Assembly: GCF_030064675.1 (NCBI RefSeq)
Contig: NZ_CP116413.1
Span: 5,488,001 to 5,552,000 of the forward strand
DNA length: 64,000 nt
Reading direction: 5' to 3'
Source of the DNA: Crossiella sp. CA-258035
Lineage (GTDB): Bacteria > Actinomycetota > Actinomycetes > Mycobacteriales > Pseudonocardiaceae
How positions within the stretch are numbered: the stretch's first letter is position 1; each line of letters starts with the position of its first letter. The notes below the pieces were generated by a model. It was not told where the DNA came from and searched no databases. It saw nothing but the letters and a program-made list of their open reading frames with translations. Shown in pieces: positions 16,124 through 26,259 of this stretch. A program made the position numbers and the translations under genes.

Positions 16124-19100
16124 ATGTTGTCGAAACCACGAGCACGACGATCGTGGAGCCTGCTCCTCGGCTGCGGGATGCTGGCCGGGCTGCTCAGCGC
16201 TCCCGCGGTAGCAGAACCCGCTGCGGCGGAACAGATCAAGCCCGCCGGGCGGACCGTCGACTTCACCGGCGGCTGGCAGTTCTCCTTGGTCAACACCACC
16301 GGCGCGGAGGCGCCACAGCCGGGTGCGGGTGATCCGTCCTGGCGGAACGTGCGGCTGCCGCACGACTGGAGCATCGGGCTCAACCCGGTGCAGAACGCGC
16401 ACACCACCGCGGGCACCGCGTTCCTGCCCGGCGGCCTTGGCTGGTACCGCAAGACCTTCACCCTGCCGCCCACGGTGGCGGGCAAGAAGGTGGCGGTCGA
16501 GTTCGACGGTGTCTACATGGACGCCGAGGTCTACCTCAACGGCAAGCTGATCGGCCGCCATCCCTACGGCTACACCGGCTTCGCCCTCGACCTCACCCCG
16601 CACGCCCACACCAACGGCACCCCCGACCTGCTCAGCGTCCGGGCCCGCAACCAGATCCCCAGCAGCCGCTGGTACTCCGGCAGCGGCATCTACCGCGACG
16701 TCCGCCTCACCGTCACCGATCCCGTGCACATCACCCGCCACGGCGTCACCGTGACCACCCCCGACCTGGCCAACACCATCGGCTCCGGCTTCGCCACCAT
16801 GCGCGTGCAGACCAGCGCCGTGAGCGAGAACTCCCCAGCCCAGGCCGAAATCGTCGCCACGGTCAAGGACGCCACCGGCAAGGTCGTCGGGCAGGGCACC
16901 ACCCGCGCCGAACTGGCCGCGCAACCGCGCACCGCGAGCACCGATGTGCGGATCGAGCAGCCGGTGCTGTGGTCGGCCGAGCGGCCACATCTGTACACAG
17001 TGGACACTGAGGTCCGGGTGGGCGGGAAGACCGTGGACACGGTGTCCACCCGCACCGGCATCCGGTACTTCGCCTTCCACCCGGACAACGGCTTCTCCCT
17101 CAACGGCAAGAAGTCCAAGCTCAAGGGCGTCAACCTGCACCACGACCTCGGTGCTCTCGGTTCCGCGGTCAGCAAGGACGCGATCGTCCGGCAGTTGCAG
17201 ATCATGAAGAGCATGGGCGTCAACGCCGTGCGCACCTCGCACAACCCGCCCGCCCCGGAGTTCATCCAGGCCTGCGAGGAAATGGGCCTGCTGTTGCAGA
17301 TCGAGGCGTTCGACACCTGGCGCACGCCGAAGACCCAGTTCGACTACGGCCGCTTCTTCGACGCGCACAGCAGCGCCGACATCCGGGAGATGGTGCACGC
17401 GGCCAAGAACTCCCCCTCTGTGGTGATGTGGTCCATCGGCAACGAGATCCCCGACTCCACCGCGGCGATCGGGGTGCCGATCGCCAAGCGGCTCATCGCG
17501 GACGTGCGGGCGGTGGATGCCACCAGGCCGATCGTGATGGGCTCGGACAAGTACCGCAGGGTGCCCGCGGCCGGATCACCGCAGGACGAGATCATGAAAC
17601 TGCTCGACGGGATGGGACTGAACTACAACACGGCGGCTTCCACCGACGCGCTGCACGCCGCCTACCCGACCAAGTTCTTCTTCGAGAGCGAGTCCTCCTC
17701 CTCCACTTCCACCCGTGGCCACTACCAGGACCCGGACCAGCTCAACACCGGCGAGAACTTCACACCGGGGCGGCGCAACACGTCCTCCTACGACAACAAC
17801 CTGGAGACCTGGACCTACAGCGGCGAGTACGGGCTGAAGAAGGACCGTGACCGCAAGTGGTTCGCCGGACAGTTCCTCTGGACCGGCATCGACTACCTCG
17901 GCGAGCCCACGCCCTACAACGTGTTCCCGGTGAAGGCATCCTTCTTCGGCGCGGTGGACACCGCCGGGTTCGCCAAGGACTTCTACCACCTGTTCCGCAG
18001 CCAGTGGACCACCGAACCGATGGTCCACCTGCTCCCGATGAACTGGACCGACCACAAACCCGGCGACCCGGTCTCGGTCTGGGCCTACAGCAACGCCGAC
18101 ACCGTGGAACTGCTCCTCAACGGCAAGTCCTTGGGAGAACGCAAGTTCGACACCAAGACCACTGTTGATGGCACCCGCTACCTGGAGACCACCGAGGCGA
18201 CCGGGGACGACAAGACCGTCACCTCCGGCCGTTTCCCGGGCAGCTACACCAGCCCCAACGGCAGCGCGGGCAAGCTCCACCTCACTTGGTCAGTGCCGTT
18301 CCAGCCCGGTCGGTTGGTCGCGGTCGCCAAGCGCGGCGGCACCGAGGTCGCCAGGGACGAGCTCCGCACCGCGGGCACACCACACGCCATCAAACTGACC
18401 CCGGACCGCAAGACCACCAAGGCCGATGGCAAGTCGCACACCTTCGTCACCGCCGAGGTCGTCGACGAGGCTGGGGTGGTCGTGCCGGGGGCGGACAACC
18501 TGATCTCCTTCCGGGTCAACGGCGGCAGCCTGGCCGGGCTGGACAACGGTCGCCAGGAAAGCGCCGAGAACTACCAGGCGGGCTCGCGAACCGCGTTCAA
18601 CGGCAAGGCACTGGCCATCGTCCGATCAGGACAAACCTCGCCGGTCATGCAGGTGACGGCCAGCGCGCCAGGCCTGCGCAGCGGGACCGCGATCGTCGCG
18701 GCCACCGGTGCCAGCCCGGGAGCCGCCGAACCCGAACTTCCGGCCGCACCAACGGATGTCGCGGCCGCGCCCGCGGCGGATGCGAGCTACTCGGGCCGGG
18801 CGGACACGCTCCCGGCCGCGATGCTCGACGGCAACCCGGCCACCGCCTGGTCCAACTACTACCTCAAGCGCGCCACCGCTCTGCTGCCCGAGGTGAGTCG
18901 CGCGCACCAGCGGGAGTGGGTGTCGGTGTCCACTTCAGGCACCGGCCGGACGGGCTCGGTGGCGGCTTCGTTCGTCACCGATGCCGCGCACGCCCTGCCT
19001 GCGAGCATCGGAGTGTCCTATTGGGACGGACGTGCGTTCGTCCCGGTGCGCAACGCCCGGATCGAGTGGGCGACGGGGTCGGGGCAGCCGACCAGGGTGA

Positions 19101-19207
19101 CCTTCGACCCGGTGCGCACCGGTCACATCCGGCTGGATCTGACCAGTCGCGCACCGGGTACCGGTCGTGGCTTCCTCCGGATCGCGGAAGTGGTGGCCGG
19201 GCGCTAG
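16124..19207 (+). CDS. Secreted GH2 beta-galactosidase-like glycoside hydrolase with C-terminal binding modules
   Basis: About 1027 residues with a signal peptide (RRSWSLLLGCGMLAGLLSAP). The sugar-binding jelly roll (WRNVRLPHDWSI, GWYRKTFTLP, VYMDAEVYLNGKLIGRHPYG) is followed by Ig-like domains and a TIM barrel with NAVRTSHNPP. The acid/base is Glu441 (WSIGNEIPDS) and the nucleophile is probably Glu521 (KFFFESESSS). After the barrel come a galactosidase-type Ig domain (VWAYSNADTVELLLNGKSLG), a bacterial Ig-like domain and a final discoidin-like carbohydrate-binding region (SYSGRADTLPAAMLDGNPAT). It probably removes galactose from plant polysaccharide side chains; beta-galactosidase is a family inference. 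GTG 16082 is an alternative start with a better RBS. The stop overlaps the convergent esterase stop. Confidence 0.85.
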   Translation: MLSKPRARRSWSLLLGCGMLAGLLSAPAVAEPAAAEQIKPAGRTVDFTGGWQFSLVNTTGAEAPQPGAGDPSWRNVRLPHDWSIGLNPVQNAHTTAGTAFLPGGLGWYRKTFTLPPTVAGKKVAVEFDGVYMDAEVYLNGKLIGRHPYGYTGFALDLTPHAHTNGTPDLLSVRARNQIPSSRWYSGSGIYRDVRLTVTDPVHITRHGVTVTTPDLANTIGSGFATMRVQTSAVSENSPAQAEIVATVKDATGKVVGQGTTRAELAAQPRTASTDVRIEQPVLWSAERPHLYTVDTEVRVGGKTVDTVSTRTGIRYFAFHPDNGFSLNGKKSKLKGVNLHHDLGALGSAVSKDAIVRQLQIMKSMGVNAVRTSHNPPAPEFIQACEEMGLLLQIEAFDTWRTPKTQFDYGRFFDAHSSADIREMVHAAKNSPSVVMWSIGNEIPDSTAAIGVPIAKRLIADVRAVDATRPIVMGSDKYRRVPAAGSPQDEIMKLLDGMGLNYNTAASTDALHAAYPTKFFFESESSSSTSTRGHYQDPDQLNTGENFTPGRRNTSSYDNNLETWTYSGEYGLKKDRDRKWFAGQFLWTGIDYLGEPTPYNVFPVKASFFGAVDTAGFAKDFYHLFRSQWTTEPMVHLLPMNWTDHKPGDPVSVWAYSNADTVELLLNGKSLGERKFDTKTTVDGTRYLETTEATGDDKTVTSGRFPGSYTSPNGSAGKLHLTWSVPFQPGRLVAVAKRGGTEVARDELRTAGTPHAIKLTPDRKTTKADGKSHTFVTAEVVDEAGVVVPGADNLISFRVNGGSLAGLDNGRQESAENYQAGSRTAFNGKALAIVRSGQTSPVMQVTASAPGLRSGTAIVAATGASPGAAEPELPAAPTDVAAAPAADASYSGRADTLPAAMLDGNPATAWSNYYLKRATALLPEVSRAHQREWVSVSTSGTGRTGSVAASFVTDAAHALPASIGVSYWDGRAFVPVRNARIEWATGSGQPTRVTFDPVRTGHIRLDLTSRAPGTGRGFLRIAEVVAGR

Positions 19208-20070
19208 CGCAGGTACGAGGCGAGGCCGATCCGCTGGTCGCGCAACGCCTTGGCCACCACGCCGGCGATCCGCTGGGCACCGGCCCGTTCGAAGTGGGTG
19301 TGGTCGTTGCAGAAGAACGCACCCACCGGGCCGGTGTTCCAGTTCCCGTTGTGCGGGCAGAACTTCAGCGAGTTGTACAGGGTGTAGCTCAGCCGGTGCA
19401 GGTCGATCAGCGGCGCCCCGGAGCGGGTGGCCGCGTCCGCGGTCTCCCGGAGGAAGCCACGGCTGCCGACCGCGGTGCCGCCCTGGCAGCGGAGTGCCGA
19501 GACCGGTGTCAGCAGCACCGGGTGCGCGCCGCGGTCCTTGGCCGCCTTGGCCATCATGGACAACAGCTCTTGGTAGCGGGCCGATCCGACGTGCCGGGGA
19601 CAGGACGAACTGCCGTCGTTGATGCCGAACTGGATGATCAGGTAGTCACCCGCCCGCATGCCGGTGGCCGGGTTGAGCATGTCCAGCCAGCGCTTGGCGA
19701 AGGTCTTCGGAGAGACCACGCACTCACCGTCCGGACCCTTGGTGCTCTTGACGTTGGACTCGTACAGCCAGGTCTGCACACTGCGCCCGCCGACGGCGCT
19801 GTTGACCACGGTGGCATCGCCGGTGAACAACGAGCCGAACTGGCTGCCCCAGCCCGCTGGGCAGTTGCCGTTCGGGTTGGCCATTGTGGAGTCACCGGCG
19901 AGCCAGACCTTGATCTTCGGCGCGGCGGCGGTGCTCGCGGCGGGCGCGCAGTCGGCCGCGCGGTCTGGTCCGGTTTGGGCGGCCAGCGCGTCGCCCGCGC
20001 CTGCCGTCAAGGTGAACTGGATGATGAGGACTGCCAGGGGCAGCAGGAGTCGCTTTCGAAAGAAGGTCAT
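19204..20070 (-). CDS. Secreted rhamnogalacturonan acetylesterase-like SGNH hydrolase (CE12 type)
   Basis: 288 residues with a signal peptide (residues 1-30, ending GDALA). Block I is WLAGDSTM (Ser61), block II is VNSAVGGRS, block III is QFGINDGSS (Asn151) and block V is NDHTHFERAG (Asp256, His259). The GDST...VGGRS pattern is that of rhamnogalacturonan acetylesterases, which remove acetyl groups from the pectin backbone outside the cell. Cysteines suggest disulfides. It sits downstream of a LacI gene on the same strand (130 bp gap) and beside the rhamnose operon, which fits a pectin role. Confidence 0.85.
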   Translation of the reverse strand: MTFFRKRLLLPLAVLIIQFTLTAGAGDALAAQTGPDRAADCAPAASTAAAPKIKVWLAGDSTMANPNGNCPAGWGSQFGSLFTGDATVVNSAVGGRSVQTWLYESNVKSTKGPDGECVVSPKTFAKRWLDMLNPATGMRAGDYLIIQFGINDGSSSCPRHVGSARYQELLSMMAKAAKDRGAHPVLLTPVSALRCQGGTAVGSRGFLRETADAATRSGAPLIDLHRLSYTLYNSLKFCPHNGNWNTGPVGAFFCNDHTHFERAGAQRIAGVVAKALRDQRIGLASYLR

Positions 20071-20200
20071 TGTCTCTCCACGGCAGGGGGCCAGGATCAC
20101 GATGACTGTCACCAGCCGGTTTCGCCCTGTCAACGCGCACTGCGCCAGGTGAGCTGGATTCGACTCGGTTCGACCACAGCGCGGGAATGTTCGACGCCGT

Positions 20201-21241
20201 TCAGGATCGCGGCCGACGGCCCCTGCTCACCGTGGTCGAGGCGCGCACCACGAGCTCCGGCTGGAACTTCACGTGCCGGTGCACGTGGTCGGGATCGCCC
20301 TCGGCCTCTTCCAGCAGGAGTTGCGCGGCGGTGCGGCCGAGTTGCTCGCGCGGCTGGCGGACCGAGGTGAGCGGGACGGCCGCGGCGGCGGCGAACTCGA
20401 TGTCGTCGTAGCCCACCACGGCGAGGTCCTCCGGCACGGCCAGGCCCTGCTGGGTCATGGACTGGAGCAGGCCGAGCGCGAGCAGGTCGTTGGCGCAGAA
20501 CGCGGCGGTGGGACGGCGCGCGGACGGCAGGCCCACCAGCCGCTCCCCCGCGCTGCGGCCTTCGGCCACCCGCAAACCCTTGGTCTCCAACAGGGTCAGC
20601 GCGTCGGGCGGCAGACCGGCCTGCGCCAGCGCCCGCAACGCGCCTTCGTGGCGGTCGCGCACCTGCTGGATGGACAGCGGGCCGCCGACCATCGCGATCC
20701 GGGTGTGGCCGGTCTCGATCAGGTGTGTCATCGCCAGCTCGCCGCCGAGCACGTCGTCCACCGCCACCGAGCACCGGGTGCCGTCCTGCGACTCGCGGTC
20801 GACCAGCACCACCGGCGTGCCCCGGCTCAGCAGCTCCGCGAACCGCTCGGCCTCCGCGTCCACCGGCGTGATCAGGATGCCCTCGACCCGCTGTTCGTGC
20901 AGCAGCTCCAGGTACTCGCGTTCGCGGCCGGCGTCGGAGGCGCTGTTGCACAGGTACACCGCGAGGCCGGCCGCCCGCGCGGTGTCCTCCACGCTGCGGG
21001 CCACGTCGGTGAAGAACGGGTTCGCCGCGTCCAGCACCACGTAGGCGATGACCCGGCTGCGACCAGCGCGCAGCTGGCGCGCGGACTCGTTGCGCACGAA
21101 GCCGAGCTCGGAGATCGCGGCCAGCACCCGCAGCCGCGTGGCGGGCGCGACCACCTCCGGCCGGTTCAGCACGTTGGAGACGGTCGCGTTCGAGACGCCG
21201 GCGCGCCGCGCGACCTCGCGGATGCCGACGGCAGGTTTCAC
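20201..21241 (-). CDS. LacI-family regulator, probable repressor of the rhamnose operon
   Basis: 346 residues from GTG with GAGGAG upstream. The HTH is GIREVARRAGVSNATVSNVL with hinge RNESARQLRAG, and the sensor domain ends VAVVGYDDIEFAAAAAVPLT. It is divergent from the rhamnose transport operon with 122 bp between starts, which hold two operator-like sites. Control of the operon in response to rhamnose is inferred from position. It is most similar, within the window, to the regulator at 38214-39236 (same NVLNRPE and VGYDDI wording). Confidence 0.88.
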   Translation of the reverse strand: MKPAVGIREVARRAGVSNATVSNVLNRPEVVAPATRLRVLAAISELGFVRNESARQLRAGRSRVIAYVVLDAANPFFTDVARSVEDTARAAGLAVYLCNSASDAGREREYLELLHEQRVEGILITPVDAEAERFAELLSRGTPVVLVDRESQDGTRCSVAVDDVLGGELAMTHLIETGHTRIAMVGGPLSIQQVRDRHEGALRALAQAGLPPDALTLLETKGLRVAEGRSAGERLVGLPSARRPTAAFCANDLLALGLLQSMTQQGLAVPEDLAVVGYDDIEFAAAAAVPLTSVRQPREQLGRTAAQLLLEEAEGDPDHVHRHVKFQPELVVRASTTVSRGRRPRS

Positions 21242-21256
21242 GAGCAGCTCCTCAGC

Positions 21257-21270
21257 TTGAAACGTGACAG
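21257..21270. promoter_or_regulatory. Operator-like site, LacI-proximal
   Basis: TTGAAACGTGACAG keeps the left half of the TTGAAnCGnTTCAA palindrome and lies 16 bp upstream of the LacI start, where binding would repress the regulator's own promoter. The right half is degenerate. Confidence 0.4.
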
Positions 21271-21336
21271 CGAATCGTACCTCCGTCGTCTTGACACTGA
21301 GCCCCTTCCGCACCCAGGCTGCTCCTAGCCGGACCT

Positions 21337-21350
21337 TTAAAACGTTTCAA
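21337..21350. promoter_or_regulatory. Operator-like palindrome before the rhamnose operon
   Basis: TTAAAACGTTTCAA is a near-perfect palindrome with a central ACGT, immediately upstream of the GAGGAG ribosome-binding site of the ABC ATPase gene. Position fits a repressor operator for the whole operon. Confidence 0.6.
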
Positions 21351-21363
21351 CGAGGAGACGGAC

Positions 21364-22866
21364 GTGGACCGACCTCCCCTGGTGGCGCTGGACGAGGTGA
21401 GCAAGGCCTTCGGCGCGGTGCGCGCGCTCTCCGGTGTGTCGCTCCAGCTGCTGCCCGGTGAGGCGCACGCGCTGCTCGGGGAGAACGGCGCTGGCAAGTC
21501 GACCCTGATCAAGACGCTGGCCGGGGTGCACCGGCCGGACTCCGGACGGGTGCTGGTCGACGGTCAGCAGCAGCGGTTCGCCGGTCCCGCGGGCGCGCTC
21601 GCCGCGGGCATCGCGGTGATCTACCAGGAGCCGACGCTCTTCGGTGACCTGTCGGTGGCGGAGAACGTGTTCATGGGCCGTCAGCCACTGCGGTTCGGCA
21701 GGCGGGTCGACGTGGCCCTGATGCACGCCCGCACGGAGGAGCTGTTCGCCCGCCTCGGGGTGCGGCTGGACCCGGCGCGGCCCGCGCGCGGGCTCTCCAT
21801 CGCGGACCAGCAGCTGGTGGAGATCGCCAAGGCGTTGTCCTTCGACGCCCGCGTGATCGTCATGGACGAGCCGACCGCGGCCCTGTCCGCGCACGAGGTG
21901 CAGCGACTCTTCGGTGTGGTACGGGCGTTGCGCGAGCAGCGGGCCGCGGTGCTGTTCGTCTCGCACCGGTTGGCGGAGGTCTTCGCGCTGTGCCAGCGGG
22001 CCACCGTGCTGCGCGACGGCGAGCTGGTCTGGTCCGGCCCGCTCGACGGCGAGACGCCGGACTCCCTGGTGCGCCGGATGGTCGGCCGCGAGCTGTCCCA
22101 GCTGTTCCCCGAGCAGGACACCACCGCGGGCGAGGTGCTGCTCTCGGTGCGGCGGCTCACCCGCGAAGGCGTGTTCACCGACGTCTCCTTCGAGGTCAGG
22201 GCGGGCGAGATCGTCGCGCTGTCCGGGCTGGTCGGCGCCGGTCGCAGCGAGGTCGCGCGGGCGGTGTTCGGCATCGACCGGCCCGACGCGGGCGAGGTGC
22301 TGGTGGGCGGTCGGCGGCTGAAACCCGGCTCCCCTGCCGCCGCGATGGCCGCGGGCATCGGGTTCGTGCCGGAGGACCGCCGTCAGCAGGGCCTGGTGAT
22401 GGACGCTTCCATCGAACGCAACACCGCACTCGCCTCGCTGGCCCGGCTGTCCACCTTCGGACTGCTGCGGCGGCGCGGCGAACGCGCGCTGGCCCAGGAC
22501 TGGGCGGTTCGGCTGCGGCTGAAGTTCGCCCGGCTGAGCGACCCGGTGGGCGTGCTCTCCGGCGGCAACCAGCAGAAGGTGGTGCTGGCCAAGTGGCTGG
22601 CCAGAGCGCCTTCGGTACTGATCGTGGACGAGCCCACCCGCGGCATCGACGTGGGCACCAAGGCCGAGGTGCACCGGCTGCTCGCCGAGCTGGCCGCACG
22701 CGGCGTGGCGGTGCTGATGATCTCCTCCGAGCTGCCGGAGGTGCTCGGCATGGCCGACCGGGTGCTGGTCATGCATGAGGGCCGCCTGGCCGAGGAGCTC
22801 TCCCGGGCCGAAGCCACCGAAGAGCGGGTGGCGCTGGCCGCGGCCGGGCGGACGGTGGCCCGATGA
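21364..22866 (+). CDS. rhaT: Rhamnose ABC transporter ATP-binding protein
   Basis: 500 residues from GTG. Two fused ABC ATPase domains are present, as in carbohydrate-uptake (CUT2/RbsA-type) importers. The first has Walker [11 protein letters not shown] and Walker [14 protein letters not shown]. The second has a degenerate Walker A ([10 protein letters not shown]), then LSGGNQQKV and [14 protein letters not shown]. It is the first gene of a tightly packed operon, overlapping the next gene by 4 bp. Assignment to L-rhamnose rests on the catabolic genes that follow; the domain alone would only say sugar. Confidence 0.88.
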   Translation: MDRPPLVALDEVSKAFGAVRALSGVSLQLLPGEAHALLGENGAGKSTLIKTLAGVHRPDSGRVLVDGQQQRFAGPAGALAAGIAVIYQEPTLFGDLSVAENVFMGRQPLRFGRRVDVALMHARTEELFARLGVRLDPARPARGLSIADQQLVEIAKALSFDARVIVMDEPTAALSAHEVQRLFGVVRALREQRAAVLFVSHRLAEVFALCQRATVLRDGELVWSGPLDGETPDSLVRRMVGRELSQLFPEQDTTAGEVLLSVRRLTREGVFTDVSFEVRAGEIVALSGLVGAGRSEVARAVFGIDRPDAGEVLVGGRRLKPGSPAAAMAAGIGFVPEDRRQQGLVMDASIERNTALASLARLSTFGLLRRRGERALAQDWAVRLRLKFARLSDPVGVLSGGNQQKVVLAKWLARAPSVLIVDEPTRGIDVGTKAEVHRLLAELAARGVAVLMISSELPEVLGMADRVLVMHEGRLAEELSRAEATEERVALAAAGRTVAR

Positions 22867-23897
22867 CGCCACTGACCAAGGCCGCGCCCCGCCTCAGCGC
22901 GGCCCGGCGGCTCAGCGACCGCGTCGGCCGGGTGCGTGAGCTCGGCATCCTGGTCGCGCTCGCGCTGGTGGTGATCCCGACCGCGGTGGTGAACCCGAGG
23001 TTCGTGCAGGCGCAGAGCATCCGCGACCTGCTGCTCAACGCCTCGATCGTGGCGCTGCTCGCGGTTGGCCAAACCCTGGTGGTGGTGACCCGCAACGTCG
23101 ACCTGTCCGTGGGCTCGGTGCTGGGCCTGTCCGCCTTCCTCACCGCGCGGCAGTTCGCCGAGCACCCCGGCACTCCGCTGCTGGTAGGCATCGGGTTCGG
23201 TGTCGCGGTGGGGCTGGCCTGCGGTCTGCTCAACGGCGCGCTGGTCGCCCTCGGCAACGTGCCCAGCCTGGTGGTCACCCTCGGCACCCTGTACGTCTTC
23301 CGCGGCCTGGACTACGCGCTGGCCCAGGGCAGGCAGGTCAACGCGGCGAACCTGCCGGACGCGCTGCTCGACCTCGGCAGCAGCCGGGTGCTGGGCATCC
23401 CGGTGCTGGTGCTGGCCACGGTGCTCATCATCGCGGTCGCCGCGGTGTACCTGCGCTCCTACCGCTCCGGCCGCGAGCTGTACGCGATCGGCTCGAACCC
23501 GCGGGCCGCGGTGCTGGCCGGTATCCCGGTGGCCAGGCGCACACTGACCGCCTTCGCCCTCTCCGGACTCATCGCCGGGCTGGCCGGCGCGCTGTGGGTG
23601 GCCCGCTACGGCACCGTGGACGCGGCCACCGGCACCGGGCTGGAGCTCCAGGTGGTCGCGGCCGTGGTGGTCGGCGGCGTGGCGATCTTCGGCGGCTCCG
23701 GCACGGTGGCGGGCGCGGCGCTCGGCGCGTTGCTGCTGGCCACCATCACCAGTTGCCTGGTGGTGCTGCAGATCCCCGCGTTCTGGCAGCAGGCGATCGC
23801 GGGCGCGCTGCTGCTCAGCGCGATCACCGTGGACCGCCTGCTGGCCATCCGCCTGGGGAAGGCGTTGCGCCGCACCGAAGGGACCAGCCATGCGTGA
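22863..23897 (+). CDS. rhaP: Rhamnose ABC transporter permease
   Basis: 344 residues, with 8-10 hydrophobic segments and the CUT2 permease wording: [59 protein letters not shown] and [17 protein letters not shown]. Starts at an ATGA overlap with the ATPase gene (translational coupling) and overlaps the second permease by 8 bp. It would form the channel with the next gene product. Confidence 0.88.
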   Translation: MTPLTKAAPRLSAARRLSDRVGRVRELGILVALALVVIPTAVVNPRFVQAQSIRDLLLNASIVALLAVGQTLVVVTRNVDLSVGSVLGLSAFLTARQFAEHPGTPLLVGIGFGVAVGLACGLLNGALVALGNVPSLVVTLGTLYVFRGLDYALAQGRQVNAANLPDALLDLGSSRVLGIPVLVLATVLIIAVAAVYLRSYRSGRELYAIGSNPRAAVLAGIPVARRTLTAFALSGLIAGLAGALWVARYGTVDAATGTGLELQVVAAVVVGGVAIFGGSGTVAGAALGALLLATITSCLVVLQIPAFWQQAIAGALLLSAITVDRLLAIRLGKALRRTEGTSHA

Positions 23898-24864
23898 GTT
23901 CCTGCGCTGGGAGACGGCGCTGGTGGTGCTGTTGCTGGTGGTCGCGGTCACCGGGCAGCTCAGCACCGGCGGCTCGTTCCTAGCCGGTGGCAACCTGTTC
24001 TACCTCGGGCTGGACATCGGCGAGATCGCGCTGATCGCGCTGCCGCTGACGCTGGTCGTGGTGGCAGGCCAGATCGACCTGTCCGTGGCCTCGGTGCTCG
24101 GGCTGTCCAGCGCGCTGGTCGGTGCGCTGTGGAACGCGGGCTGGCCGCTGGAGACGATCCTGCCGTTCGTGGTCGTGGTGGGCGCGGTGTGCGGCGCGGT
24201 CAACGGCCTGCTGGTCACCCGGCTCGGGTTGCCCTCGCTCGCGGTCACCATCGGCACCCTCGCGCTCTACCGCGGCCTGGCGCTGGTGGTGCTGGGCGAC
24301 ACCGCGGTCGCGGACTTCCCGGCGAGCTACACCGCCTTCGGCTCGGCACCGGTGCCTGGCACCGACATCCCCTACCCCATCGCGCTGGCCGCGGTGCTCG
24401 CCGTGCTGTTCGGGATCACGTTGCACGCCAGCTCGTTCGGGCGGTCGGTGTTCGCCATCGGCGCCAACGAGGAAGCGGCCCGCTTCTCCGGCATCCGGGT
24501 CAAGCGGGTCAAGCTGGTGCTGTTCGTGCTCACCGGCGCGGTGGCCGCGGTGGCCGGCATCGTCTACACGTTCCGCTTCTCCAGCGCTCGCGCGGACAAC
24601 GGCTCCGGGCTCGAACTGGCCGTGGTGGCCGCGGTGCTGCTCGGCGGCGTGTCCATCTTCGGCGGCCGGGGATCGCTGTTCGGCGTGCTCGCCGGCGTGC
24701 TGCTGCTGGGGGGTCTGCGCAACCTGCTGATCCTGCGGGACACCTCCACCGAGGTGCTCACCATCGTCACCGGCCTGCTGTTGCTGGTGAGCGTGCTCGC
24801 CCCCTCGATCACCCGGGCCGTGTCCAGCCGACGAGCCGGAAACCCAGGAAAGGCAACGCCATGA
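23890..24864 (+). CDS. rhaQ: Rhamnose ABC transporter permease
   Basis: 324 residues of the same CUT2 permease family as its neighbour (LVVVAGQIDLSVASVLGLSS, LGLPSLAVTIGTLALYRGLA, VVAAVLLGGVSIFGGRGS). Two different permeases plus a fused ATPase are typical of rhamnose importers of the RhaSTPQ type. Couples to the next gene through a 4-bp ATGA overlap. Confidence 0.88.
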   Translation: MREFLRWETALVVLLLVVAVTGQLSTGGSFLAGGNLFYLGLDIGEIALIALPLTLVVVAGQIDLSVASVLGLSSALVGALWNAGWPLETILPFVVVVGAVCGAVNGLLVTRLGLPSLAVTIGTLALYRGLALVVLGDTAVADFPASYTAFGSAPVPGTDIPYPIALAAVLAVLFGITLHASSFGRSVFAIGANEEAARFSGIRVKRVKLVLFVLTGAVAAVAGIVYTFRFSSARADNGSGLELAVVAAVLLGGVSIFGGRGSLFGVLAGVLLLGGLRNLLILRDTSTEVLTIVTGLLLLVSVLAPSITRAVSSRRAGNPGKATP

Positions 24865-25922
24865 ACCCACGTCTTGTGCTCGCCCTTGCGGTGTCCGGGG
24901 CACTCGCGCTCACCGCCTGTGGCGGCACCACGAAGGACAACGCGAGCCAGCAGACCGGAGGCCCGGCGAACACCGCCGCGGCGAACCCGGGTGCGCCGCT
25001 GCGGGAGGGCCTGAAGATCACTTTCTTGCCCAAGCAGGTGAACAACCCGTACTTCACCGTCGCGCAGAAGGGCGCCGAGCGGGCGGGCACGGCGATCAAG
25101 GCCGAGCTGAAGGCGACCGGTCCCTCCGACGCCGCCGCCTCCTCGCAGGTCACCTACATCAACACCGCCGGGCAGCAACGGCAGCACGCGCTGGTGCTCT
25201 CCGCCAACGACGCCAACGCGGTCGCCCCCGCGCTCAAGTCCGCCCGCGGCCAAGGGCTGAAGGTGGTCACCTTCGACTCTGACGCGGCGCAGGACGCCCG
25301 GGACGTCTTCGTCAACCAGGCCAGCCCGCAGGACATCGCCGTCGGCCAGGTGAAGCTGATCTCCGAGGCCGTCGGCGGTGCCGGTGAGATCGCGATCCTG
25401 TCGGCCACGCCGAACGCCACCAACCAGAACGCCTGGATCGAGCTGATGAAGGCCGAGCTGGCCAAGCCCGAGCACGCCGGGCTGAAGCCGGTGGAGACCG
25501 CCTACGGCAACGACGACGACCAGACCTCGTTCCAGAAGACCCAGGGCCTGCTCCAGGCGCACCCGAACCTCAAGGGCATCATCTCCCCCACCACGGTCGG
25601 CGTGGCCGCGGCCGCGCGGTACCTCAGCTCCTCGGAGTACCGGGGCAAGGTCGCGCTGACCGGGCTGGGCACGCCCAACCAGCTGCGCAAGTTCACCCAC
25701 GACGGCACGGTCCGCGCCTTCGCCCTGTGGGACCCGGACAAGCTCGGCTACCTCGCCACCTACGCCGCCGCCGCGCTGGCCTCCGGGCAGCTCACCGGCG
25801 CGCAGGGCGAGAAGTTCACCGCGGGCGACCTGGGTGAGTACACCGTCGGGGCCAAGGGCGAGCTGGTGCTCGGTCCGCCGACGGTGTTCACCAAGGACAA
25901 CGTCGACCAGTTCGACTTCTGA
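24861..25922 (+). CDS. rhaS: Rhamnose-binding lipoprotein of the ABC transporter
   Basis: 353 residues. A lipoprotein signal ends in the lipobox LTAC (Cys at residue ~19), so the protein is anchored outside the membrane. A PBP1-type sugar-binding domain follows: ITFLPKQVNNPYFTVAQKG, QHALVLSANDANAVAPALKS, GLKVVTFDSDAAQDARDVFV and GIISPTTVGVAAAARYL. This is the pattern of RhaS-like rhamnose receptors. It starts within the previous gene's stop and is followed 1 nt later by the mutarotase. Confidence 0.88.
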   Translation: MNPRLVLALAVSGALALTACGGTTKDNASQQTGGPANTAAANPGAPLREGLKITFLPKQVNNPYFTVAQKGAERAGTAIKAELKATGPSDAAASSQVTYINTAGQQRQHALVLSANDANAVAPALKSARGQGLKVVTFDSDAAQDARDVFVNQASPQDIAVGQVKLISEAVGGAGEIAILSATPNATNQNAWIELMKAELAKPEHAGLKPVETAYGNDDDQTSFQKTQGLLQAHPNLKGIISPTTVGVAAAARYLSSSEYRGKVALTGLGTPNQLRKFTHDGTVRAFALWDPDKLGYLATYAAAALASGQLTGAQGEKFTAGDLGEYTVGAKGELVLGPPTVFTKDNVDQFDF

Positions 25923-25923
25923 C

Positions 25924-26241
25924 ATGCGGGTCTGTTTCACGCTGCGGGTCCGGCCGGACCGGATCGCGGAGTACCGGGAACGGCACCGCGAGGTCTGGCC
26001 GGAGATGCTGGCCGCACTGCGCGCGGCGGGCTGGCGCGACTACTCCCTCTTCCTCGGCGAGGACGGGCTGCTGGTCGGCTACCTCGAATGCGAGGACTTC
26101 GGCACCGCGCTCGCCGAGATGGCGCGCACCGAGGTCAACGCCCGCTGGCAGGCCGAGATGGCGGAGTTCTTCGTCGATCTCGGCGAGGCCAAGGCCGACG
26201 AACGCATGCGGACACTCGACGAGGTCTTCCACCTCGACTGA
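25924..26241 (+). CDS. rhaM: L-rhamnose mutarotase
   Basis: 105 residues, the normal size. The family pattern is clear: VCFTLRVRPDRIAEYRERHR, VWPEMLAALRAAGWRDYSLF and WQAEMAEFF. It interconverts alpha and beta anomers of L-rhamnose in the cytoplasm so that uptake can feed the isomerase. Located 1 nt after the binding-protein gene, so it is part of the operon. Confidence 0.9.
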   Translation: MRVCFTLRVRPDRIAEYRERHREVWPEMLAALRAAGWRDYSLFLGEDGLLVGYLECEDFGTALAEMARTEVNARWQAEMAEFFVDLGEAKADERMRTLDEVFHLD

Positions 26242-26259
26242 GCACTTCCAGGAGAGAAC

